From Diphasiastrum complanatum (lineage: Eukaryota > Streptophyta > Lycopodiopsida > Lycopodiales > Lycopodiaceae): a stretch of DNA of 64,000 nt. The stretch is from positions 54,632,282 to 54,696,281 of the forward strand of contig CM055098.1 in NCBI GenBank assembly GCA_029204225.1, given 5' to 3'. The notes under the pieces were generated by a model. That model did not search any database and was not told the DNA's origin. It was given only the letters and a program-made list of their open reading frames with translations. Shown one piece after another: positions 11,401-23,400 of this stretch. A program made the translations under genes and the position numbers. The number at the start of each line of letters is the position of its first letter. Positions within the stretch are counted from its first letter, which is position 1.

Positions 11401-14400
11401 CAGGATGTTCCATTCCAATTCCTCAGAAGCTTTTGCTCTGATGTCTGAAGGCTTGCATGATGCATCCTTATTCACTCCATGAACAGGATCGATAGGAAGC
11501 CCAGCTGATATGGAGGCACACAATCTTGCTATCCAATCAGCAACAACCTCCATGACCTCCTCTCCAAACCTGGTGGACGAATATGTCAAAACAAAATTAG
11601 TAGATAGACACCCGCACAACTATGTACAATGAAACAGCACCATAGAAAATAAAACTGTAAAGAATACCACTCTACGTTACACTCCACAAGGAACTAAACT
11701 GAATTACATTGCAAGTGAAAGTTATACACTTTCATCTAAAACTGTAAGTGTCAAGAAATGAATTTGATGCTCTCCAATCCAATCATGAAGCTAATAAAAA
11801 TGCCAAGAATCTCAATGTAGAAATCTGAATAGATGCTGAACAAGTAAGAAAATGCACAAAAAAGCGAGAAAGGTGAAAGCTTGCCATATTTCACCAGCAT
11901 CTCCATGTTCATGAAAGTTTGCAAGTTCATCAGCATACGTAGAATCCCAATGGCTTTGCAATCCCAGGACCGAAGGCTCCACATCCTGCTCTTCCTTGTC
12001 AGAACTACACGAACACTTTCAGCACAAACTTCAGAGACATAATTAATCAATATGGTTAAAATTTTAGCCTACTGTCACATAAATCCTAACTACAAGAAGA
12101 TTATATGGTGTCCCTTTCTCATCTCTCTTTCATAGAAAAGCTGAAATAAAAAAAATCATATCCATTTCTCTTACAATGAGCATCAACATTTTTATAGATA
12201 CAGAGAGACGGGAAGGCCAAGGAATTCTCAATTCTTGAGGTCAAACATGCTCTGGATGCCTGATATGAGCCAGTCAATCTATTAATCTTTCCTCAATTCA
12301 AAGTTGACTTGCAGTCATTGTAGAATTTAAAAGATAAACTTGACACTTTACTTTCCTTCTATCCCTGGCTATTTGTAGGATTCTCTGCTGCTATTCATTC
12401 TCATTTCGTTTTGTTGTGCAAGGCTTATTGTACGGATGTAACCTTGCAGGTCATGATTACCTAGAACCTGAGACGTCTAAGTTTTCAATGACTGCTAATC
12501 TAAGTTTTCAATGAGACAACCAAGTAGTACACAGCCATATCTGTTGGAACCAAAAATTACTGCAATCATATTGGTGCTTTTCCAAAGGCATTTTTGGAAG
12601 TACAAGCCTCTGATTCATCTTGTATGTCTGATGCAGCAGCAGGGCCATCAACAGATTATGGAAATCAGGTAGATGCAAGCAGCCAAGGTACACGGCCCAA
12701 ACCACTGCAAAAGGAATTCCTAACAATGCAGCAGCCAGGCCCTCTAGACCCTAATCTTCAAGTGCAGGCCCTCCTGACCTTCATATGCAGCAGGTCGGCC
12801 ATCACAGCCCTCTCCTTCCAAGGTAGACCCCTTCATGCCTCACCCCCATGCCTATGTGCCCTGCACCTGGGCCTTCCAGAAGAATCTTTTCAAATAGGGC
12901 TCCAGGTCATCCCTATAAGCATTTTAGAAATTTAGAGCACACAGGGGCACAGTCACAGCCAAGTATGAGAAAGTCAGGGGTAATGGCAGGAATGTTCTAT
13001 CGCAGCTAGCTGGAATTGCAGCACCTCTTCCTGGACATGAGTGGAAAGTACCCATACAGGTTACTCGTGACATAATCATGGAGTCAAACACCAAATTTGC
13101 CCTTACAAACACATTCACTTTCATGCATACCATATGTATAATATCCATGTGGGGTCAGGACCAGAATGGAGGCCTCCATTAGAACCTTATGTAGCTATCA
13201 TTCATATTGATTCTAATCAAAAAATTCATATATATTTACACTACTGTATATTTTCAGAAAGATCAATTTCAAGGAGTCTTGATCCTTCATAGAGTTTTTA
13301 TTGCTGATTTCCTAGAACACTTGTGAGGCTTAATGTGTGAAATTGTGGACTTTACCAGAATGCTAGTGAAATGTTTGAAAGTAATGTGTATTGTGTACCC
13401 CCATGTATCATGTCCTTTATCTACTTTATATCGTACTTGGCAAATGTACTAAAGCTTTTTCAAAGTCAAAATAGGTCAGAACTAGTGCCTTGACAACGCC
13501 ATCGTACTTTCATATATTAATCGACGTAGCTGGTAATGGCTTCCGCCTGCTCCCATCTTCTAGTTCATGGTAAGGATGTGCCTTATCACCACCATAGACT
13601 AGGACAATGGTGTTAATAACTGTCATAGTGGATCGACAGAGTTACTTGGGGAAGCATATAAATTTCCTCATTTTAAAGTGGTGTGATGCTTGTCTGAGCA
13701 AAATCATAGTTTGTGAAAGTCTAGAGCCACAGACATGAGGAGCTTAATGAGGTATTGTACTTTCATAGTTTGTGATTCAGTTAGGTCTGCTGTTCATGAT
13801 GTGCTTGATTCCAATATTGCTGTTGATATACTGTATGATTTGAGTTTTACGTAGCATCTCCAAAGACATCCTGGATTGTTCAAAGCATAATACATATCAA
13901 AGGTTGATTCTCCCACACAGTGTAAGAGCACATGAGTGCTTGATCTCCTACAAAACATCAGAGCATATGAGTGCTTTATTCCTGGATTGTGTCAAAGCAT
14001 ATGAGTGCTTTATTCCTGGATTGTGCCAGAGCATATGCGAGCTGGTCCATAAGGCTTGGGCCCACTTTGGGTGCTCCATCATGGCTGATATATGGACTAC
14101 CGCCCACAAGAAGCTCATCAACAATATCTTGATGTCTTGCTACAATTGTAATAAGTTCCTATGAGTCATTGATGCATCACTGGGAGTCCAAGAGTTAAGT
14201 ACATTGTTGATATTCACTGCTCCCTTAGTCACTATGTTAGGACCCCCCCACCCTTGATTGCTTTCAAGCTTGAGTTCACTGTAGGTGACTCTACTTGCAG
14301 TACCTTCTGGGATATGCTATTGGCATTGATTGAGGTCTATTGAGTTTTCATAGTTGGAAACTGCACATTGCTAATCAATTATTATCTTTTAATCATACCT

Positions 14401-17400
14401 GATACCGTATGTGTCATGTGTGTTCATAAATTGTTATCAAAGCACTTTCCCGGCCAGATTTATCGAGTAACACCAGTAAGATTCGAGCTATTGAAAGCTG
14501 AGTTTAGCTTGACAGGGTCCATCCTTTTGCACTTACAGGATTTCCAGTAGGCTTCCCCAATAACAGTACATGGTTTTCTTATTTTGATTTCAGCAATTTT
14601 TTCAGCAGTGATTCTCTATGTTATATAGTTGCTGAAATCTGTCCTTTTTCTGGAAAAATTTCATAGTTGCACAGAAACGCGTTTCTGGGCAAAAACGTTC
14701 ACAGAAACGCATTTCTCAGAAAACGCGATTCTGATTCCAGAATCGTGCCAAAAAAAACAGAATATATATATTTTTTGCCCTAAAATTGCCTTGAATTGGA
14801 TCTAAACCATGCTGTAACCAAAACACCTGGCAACCTATACAGATGCAAATGCCCTTGATCAGAGCTTTAATCTGATACTCATATTGCCCACAAAAATCAA
14901 AATCAAAATCGAAAAACAAAACAAAACAAAACGTTTCTCAGAAACGCTCTCCCAAACCAGAAACGCGTTTCTCGATGGGGGTGCAACTATGCCATAGAGA
15001 CACGTCTGGGCAGCAATTACACTATTTGCCATTCGCTGATGTTCTGTGTATTGCAGCAGAAACACATTGGTGGCTGCTTGCAGGTGACTTAACTTCCAGC
15101 GCTCCATTTCTTTAGGGCCTCCAACTTCAGTGATCTACCCCTATTGACAGCGATTGACCTCTTGAAAGGCCATATTCCTTCAATAAATATCCTAACTCTT
15201 CATATGCAGCAATTGCATAAGGGAAGGGATCAGGCCAGTGATCCACTACCTAGTTGTCTTTTCTCGAAGTGATTGGTGTTGAGCAGATAACTGCAGCCTG
15301 CTATTTGGCTCAAGTATATACATATCATTCAGCTTCAGCACACCTTTCTTCTAGAATGTATGGCACTGAAAAAGCTACTTGGAAGGTACAGTCTCATATA
15401 GAGACACTTGTCAGTTCTTTGAAAACACTTGAGAATCAGATTCAGTCTCAGATCAGGGACTAGCTTCAATCTCAGTTTGAGATACTCGGAGTTTCCATGA
15501 AGTCACAGATGGCACAGTTTTTTGCAGGATAGAGAGCTCCACTTCACATGACCACCACTTGTGACTTCACATGACCAGGACTTATCGTCTACCTCACATG
15601 CTTCAAGGGTTCCAGGACAAGTTATGTTCACATCATATGGCTCAGGACTTTTGTCATCTTCATCTTGGTCAGGCATTCCCCTTCCCTCAGCAATTGATTC
15701 CATTCACATGTTTCAGGTATAGATGCTATTCTTCTTTATGATCAGTCTGCTTTTGTTCCTGTTGTGCATCCCAATGGTCACAGGCATCCATCGTTCGTGA
15801 TTTCAAGGATAAAGTACAACTTGCTATTTACTTTGGGTACTTTGGGTCATCAAATAGCAATGAACAGAAAAGTTGATTGGCTGAGCTTACGCTTTGCTTC
15901 CAGATGTATGTGCAAAATGACATCTAGAAGTCCATATAGCTATTCACTGCGATGGCAGAGCTTGCAATTGGTGGACATTACACAAGCCAGGCCTGGTCAT
16001 ATTTCTGAAAGATTACAGGGCATTTTAACATACCATTAGCACAGTTATGATTGATCCATAAAGGACAACACATCAGGCAGATGCATTCTGTAGCTGGCAT
16101 CAGGCTGGTACCCTTTCTTATTACAGTGATTATTCTACAAAGTTGTCTTTCTTACTCCTGGAGCTACCTCTTACGCCATTGGAAAAAATAGTAGGGTCAC
16201 AAAGACCACTCAGGTATGATGTTCATTCCTTTTGTCCACAGACACCGTCAGATGCTATGTCTTTTGCTGCTCTCTTCAACATAAGTGCCCTAATCAGTAG
16301 GCTGCTAGGACTACAGCATGGCCACCTAAACCCTCCCCTGGGTGTGCTTCTGTTACACCTACGCTTTCTACCACTACAATGAGATCAGCCCCTGTTTCAC
16401 AGCCTACTTACATTGGGCAATATACTCTCAAGAGGATGAAAAAATTTGGACTAGAAATTTTGGTTTCGAGTGTACAAGCCCAGACCATCAGGCTAGGTTT
16501 GCAGAGAGCTGCCAGGAGCTATCACAGCCACATATGATGATGCAGAAAGTACCAGGGATTCAGAATGTCATGTCCACATTATGGAAAAGAATCGTGAGCC
16601 CCAGCCAGCAGATTGCGATGCTTAGCTTAACTGTGCTACTTGGGCCGGTCGTGTGGGAGCACACCATCAGATTGCATGTAAAATAACTCGGGAAAAGACA
16701 TCCTGGAAACTGGTGGTACTCGTTATTTATAAGCAGCCACAAATTTTTATTGATTCATATTGTTTCAAAGGCACCCCATGCTTTGTGTGCGGATTCTCAT
16801 ACTTTCCAAAGTAACCAGGTCCTACAAGGGTTCAAACCATTTGTTTTTTGTTTTTTGTTTGGGGCAAAAACCGTTCGAACGGGTTCCTAATGGTTTAATA
16901 TATGAATATTAGTAAACAATAACTGCAATCTAACCACTGGACCTATTTCTAGGACAATAGGTTTTATGGTATTTTTATAAATAGAAGCCTAGTAAGTTGT
17001 TCAAAAGCCATCTAGAGCTGTCTAGTAGAATAGCCTTTAAGTGCAGCAAGGTTACAAGCCGATTTGAATCGGGCGATTCGAACCGATTCGTTTGGTAGGG
17101 GCTTAATACAAGGTTCTAGTCTTTTGTTTAACGATTCAAATACGATAGAGATAACAAAAAAACACTATGATACATTCTTGATTAGATCCAAGGATGCCAG
17201 AAACCATGAGGGCCAAAAATGCAGCAGAACCGGTTCCGGTTCGGACGGGTACCTAACGATTCAGTGGTTCGAACCGCAGTTTACGGTTCGAACTGCGGTG
17301 CGATGCAACCTTGAAGTGCAGTCGTAGCTACAAGCTCTCAAGCTGTAGACTCAAACTCCTTAGAGTTTTATTCTTCTACTCTCTGTAGTTTGAAAAAGAT

Positions 17401-20400
17401 AACACTGTTTTTGAATGATTTTTTTTGTGATCAGTCCTTGGACTTAGATCATGATTTTGAGCTCTATCAGGCTCAGTTTCAATAATACTAAAACACGGGC
17501 AATTCAGTTCGAATTATGTACCTTAATTTTGTAAGATATTAAGCTCGAAATTCGGTATGTCAATTGAGTACAACAATTTTTCAAAATAGACAAATTGTCT
17601 ATTTTGCTCTGTAACTTACTCTACAACTGTTTGATTCATTTACTTTCTCAGCTATTGGTTGCAGAGGCAAGATCAAGGTAGATTAGTGCATTCCATCACA
17701 GGAAATTAATCCTAACAATGTGAACCTCCTTTGTTCACGACTATTTCCGACACATTGTAGCAATAAGCGTTTACAGCCAAAGTATTCCAGTGACCATAAC
17801 TTTGGCACTACTTATCCAAATAAAGCAATCTTTGCACCGTTGGAAAGCTCTTGAAGCGTACTTTCCATTGTAACAAAAATATTTGAGATCTAATAAGTCA
17901 TCTAGAATTTATGACAAAAATAGTGAGATAAGGTCTGATTTTCCAATTGTTTTTTTAATTTTTTTCTTCTTGTGCTTGTGATGAAGGCTAGCCTGTAAGA
18001 AACTGTCATGTGGGCCACTATTGGATTTACATTGACAAAGATGATGATACAAGGTTGGTGAATTTTGTATTGTATCTATATTCAAGTCAAGTAACTGTCT
18101 ATAACCTAGATTCCAAGTCGAAGACTATATCAGGTTAGAATTGTTGAAACAAGAAATCAATCTGATCGGGTAGAGATTTTATGTGTTCCTTCTGTTGGCA
18201 AACAATAACAAATCCCAAGGAAAGGGTGGGGACTCCCACTGACCTTGTGTCTTGTATTCTAGTATCTGTTGGCATTTCCCTGCTTCCTTTTATTGTAACT
18301 TTGGATATGGCTACAATTAGTAATAACAAAATGGTAAGTTAAATTGTACCTTTCATTGAATTGTATGAGAACCCATTTTGCATTCATCACATAGATACCT
18401 AATTCACATTCACTCTCTTCTCTTCCAAACCAAACTCTAAGCAATGGCAAGTCAAGACTATGCTTAGCACCACCATCTAGTCAAAAAGCCACTTGTGACT
18501 TTCCATAACAAAATAACTGAAAAAAGTATCTTGCATTGCACCTACATCTAGTTTAAAATGCCAATACTACACGCATCCAAGCTCTATCATTGAGGTGGTC
18601 CAAGCAGTCAGCACAAACTAAAGTTTGAGTGGTCATGTCACTGATTAGTGTACCATAAAGACATCATGCAGCAGCCTAAGTTGAGGGACCAGCACAAAAT
18701 TCAATCTTTGAATAAAGGGAGTGTTATGCCCACATTTGGAGTGATCTTGGATTATTATCCCATAAGGAGATTAGTAGGCCTACAACCCGTAATTTGATTA
18801 TGAATACGAGGGGTTGGGGCCCTCATGGAATTAAAGTCATAATTAATGGTTGGAGGCCAATCTATTAAGTCCCAGACAAAAAATGAATATTAATTGGTCC
18901 TTCGTGTTTCAAAAAGGTAAAGTTTCCACTGGGAGGAGGGAACTTCCTTCGAAACTGGCATAGTGGCCAAATTCCTGGTGGAATCTGTAGGAAATAGAAG
19001 CCTAAGGATCCAGGATCTTAACTATTCAATCACACAAAGCATTCTCAAAAGAAAGAGAGAGATGGCTAGAAACCCTCTTGTAGAAACTCGTGGACAGCCA
19101 AGGAGAATAGTCAGTATTGCTTACAAAAGTGTCTTATACAAATGGGATGCACACATATATATAGTCCAAGATGACTATCTAACTTCATGACTATTGGCTA
19201 TCCAACTACTTGACTATTGGCTTTCCAACTACTTGACTATTGGCTGTCCAACTACTTGACTATTGACTATCCAACTTTCTATAAGTTACATAGAAAGAAT
19301 AAGGTACCTCCAATATGTCAAGTTGGGGTACTTAATGTCACAATTAGGCCTAGTGGACCCATGAGTCCCTACCAAGTTAATTTCATACTAACTTAGCTAA
19401 CTCTAAGTTTAGTAGGCCTAATATAATAAATGACCATGGTTACACAACTCTCGACCTTTTGGGTCAAAGTAACCTATGGTAATGTAAGCAATTCCATTTA
19501 CATTCCAACAGAATCCCGAAAGACTTTCATTACCGTGCAGGACTCAAAATAAATATTCATTTTGTTAATTGCCAAATGGGCAACTGCGAATCAATGACTT
19601 ATGTCCATGCATTCACAGTTTTTTTGGCCAAACTACCAGTCAAATTGCCCCATAATTTGCAATTAAAAGCCTATAAAAAAGGGAGAAAAATATATATATC
19701 TTTTTTATGTTTCGCAGTCGTTGAACACCTAAAGAAAAAAACAAGGAATCAATAAGTAAAGATAAGCCACACAGAACTCTAAGGTTGAATAAGAACTATT
19801 TGCAATTTTTTGTATTGCATGAATAATTAAATACAGCCCATTGGTAGAAAACTTCTACTTGAATCATTATAATCAAATTTGTTCTTGATTGGATAAAATT
19901 CCAACCCATTCTTTTCCACTTCTAAATTTGTCAACTTAAGGAATGTTAGGGTGACACCTAAAATCCCATCAATGATCGGGAAGATGAGAAAAAGGGTGAA
20001 GGAAAATATGAGTTGGAATTTGTGCTATGAAGGTGGAATTCAATGAAATTCCCAAGAACCTGACAAAATACCAATTAATTGGACTCAAATGTTACATGAG
20101 TTATTTGACAGATCAAGAAATTTTGAGAAAATCTCTAAGGGACAAATACATTCCAAATAGATCAATTGATTTTTGGACAATAAGATCAAGAAGTGGATGG
20201 TCTTCTTGGAGGAAGAACCTGTGGTATGGGACGCAGGCAATTCCAAAGATTTGAAACTAACTGGATTAGGTTGACCATAATAAGGCCGTATATCTTAAAT
20301 GATGCCAATTACTCTTGGTCACAAGCAGGGTATTTTGTCGAAATTTTGAGGGTATTGGTCATGACCCCTTATGGATATCTCAAAATCACAAAATCAGAAA

Positions 20401-23400
20401 CTTTGAAAGCTATTTCTTTTTTTTAAGAATATAGTGAACTTCTTAATTTGAATTAGCCTGATTCATGTGATTCCTTGAAAGGTGATTATTTTTACTCGAC
20501 AAACTTGGACGATATCACATGAAAGGTTAACTAGATTGTTTTGTGATATATTTTGTCCTTGGCTTATCTGTGATCCTTTTCTAATCTATACAAGTCAATT
20601 TTCAAGAGGTAATGAATTCTATGACCAACAAAGAATATCTTCAAAAGAGTCATTTATGCTAATGTGTTGAGGCATTAACCGTATCGGATTACGTTAGTGC
20701 AACAAATAATATCGACTTTTTCCGATTTTTAGATATTTTCTTTAAATGACAACTATTGGAAACTCGTGTTGTTTCCTATAAAAAGGGTAAGAAGTAGGGT
20801 GATAGAAAAGTTATCTAAGAGAAACATCTATAGCACTGATTCCAGGAAGAATCCATAATATTTATAGATGAAGATTGTTTGAATCTAGTTAAAAGATGTA
20901 AGATAAGGGAATTCCGAAAACATTCTTGTATGGATAGAAAGTTACTGATTACAAACCCGATTGATTTGTATCAAAACTAGAGAGTTCTATTACAAGAAAT
21001 GGTATGTTGAAATTTAATCCTTGTTGATGGTGATCAACTTGATCTTCGGAAGAACTTGGATCCGTGAGAAGCTGATACAAGGAAAATAATTCCCTCTTAA
21101 CAATGTATTCTTTGAATATAATCTCCGATCGAGATTATTATCATATGAAATAGCACTCTTTGAGAAATATACTCTCTTAAGTTAACTGGGCTACAAGATT
21201 CTCAGTTAAATATGTGATATTTATAGATTGCATGAAGTCTGTAATAGATTTGACTTGCAATAACTTTTTAACCGTACCTTGGAAGTATGCCATGTAGCAT
21301 ATCATTGGAAAGCGCCCGTCAAGCGCTTTCTAACGCACCAAACTCCGCTGAAATTGGACTTACCACTAAGAAGTTATGTCATTTTTAATGTGGACTCAAA
21401 AAATTATGATTAATAAAATCCCCATACTTTTGACTTGCCATAACTTTTAAACCGTTGAACTTACCACTAAAAAGTTATGTCATTTTTAATGTGGACTCAA
21501 AACAAATATGAGTAATAAAATCCCCAAAAAGTGAAATGTACTACCAAAAGGTACAATGAAAAATGGGTTCTTTTTTTGTACCACCAAACCATGCTTTTAG
21601 CCACATGCTATTACATTTACATTTGCATGAGGAATTAGTGACTTCATTTGCTTTAATTTGCTCTTTGCTGCTTGCTTTCATCATGGATGAAATCCTCCTT
21701 TGACCTCCAAGAAAGTAGCCCATTGGTGTCTATAAAACTGCATGCTAATCTAGACATATCCTCATTCTGGTGACCTACACCTATTCTTGGGGGCTGATGA
21801 CGTGAGCAGGGATGTTGAGCATTTTTGTTCTATGCAAGATGGAGTGGATGGTCCAAGATGGAGTTAAAAGATTGCACATATATTTTATTTTGTCCATGTT
21901 CTATCCTAGACTTTTTGCAAGTTTCTATGGTGTTAGTATACATGTAGTTCTTGTCCAAGATATTTGTCCAACTACTCTATACTGCGTGGCACTTTTGCCC
22001 CTTTGGGTACTTTTTTTAGGTTATGTGTAGTTTAGAGCCAATCAAAGTAATGATATAACTTAGGCTTGAGAGGATGTGTAGAAGATAATTATTTCAAAGT
22101 CATTTTACCGCTTACATGATAAAGCATAGCTCAAATACATAGTACCTCTATTTCTTACTCATTATCATGCTAACTACACATGCCACATCCAATTCTTTTT
22201 AAAATAAAAGATAACGTTCCCCTTGGACAATTGAGGACATGTGAGTGGAGTACTATTGAGCCTCCTATGAGGCCAATCACAAATACTCTCTCTAATATTC
22301 CTTTGAATGCTCATCTTGTCCTTGCTCACATTTCGATTGTATATCTTGATTATCATGAGACCTCATTTGTATGTGATTCAAGGATAAGGTATGACTTATC
22401 GTATATTCTAGTTCCTTAAATGAGAATGTATTTGGAATTCGGCTAGTTAAGGTTTAGCCTGATATTAAGGTATATACCCAAAGAGTGATGCAAACTCTAC
22501 CAATGAGCACATTTTTTAAGGTCAAAGGATCTTATGGATTAGCTTGCAATCGTTGGTGAGACAATCAATGGTACCTCCTCCAAGGATCCAAGACTAGGAT
22601 GCCGAACCTTCAACCCATAGAAACAAAGAGAATCAAATGGTGGACAAACCTACCCAACCAAACCTAGATCGAACGGATCTAGCCCCCAAGCTATGGATCA
22701 ACCAATGCTCAATAAGAGAGAGGTGTCACTCTAGCAGCATAAAGCTACCATCACCAAATCCAACTCTCATTCACTAGAGGCCTATGGATATACTTATTCC
22801 CTCCAAGGATCCTCCTCAACTAGGAGTGAACTGGGACACCTCACTGGACACATTAGTAGCCTAACTGGGCCACCTCATCCAATTCCCCTATGAGTCATTG
22901 CTAGTTCCATATCAATTCACCATCTAGAGTTTTAGGCCTCCAACCATTAAATATGACTTTAATTCCATGAGGGCCCCAACCCCTCATAATCATAATTAAA
23001 TTACGGGTCGAGGTACTAGGTAGGCCTACTAACCTCCTTACGGGATAATAATCTGATGGGCATGGCATTCTTCCCTCTCCATCGAACCAGAAGCTTCCTA
23101 ACTGTATGATTTTGCAATTTCAGGTTAAAGTCGGGTCACACCTGATGATTCTTCTGACAGGTCCAATAGATCTCCAGAACCAAGATGATCCTCTTCACAT
23201 AGACTTCTCTTAAGTTGACTCACGTGTACTTGAGTTCCTTTCGGGAGGTTCAATTGGTAAGCCAAGGATCCTACTTCGTTTAATAGTGTATAATAATACA
23301 AAAGTGCATTTCTACCCAAAAAAGGTAGTGTCCTTGAAAGTCCATGTTGTACCACCAAACCATGCTTTTAGCCATGTAACATCTAGCCACAACTTGGGCA

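Noticed and set aside
11751-12050. 99-codon minus ORF overlapping methyltransferase exon 2
   Set aside because: The family-matching frame is a different one, bounded by splice sites; this frame has no similarity.
18963-19190. 75-codon ORF on the plus strand
   Set aside because: It lies inside the solo Copia LTR, antisense to it, and has no conserved content.
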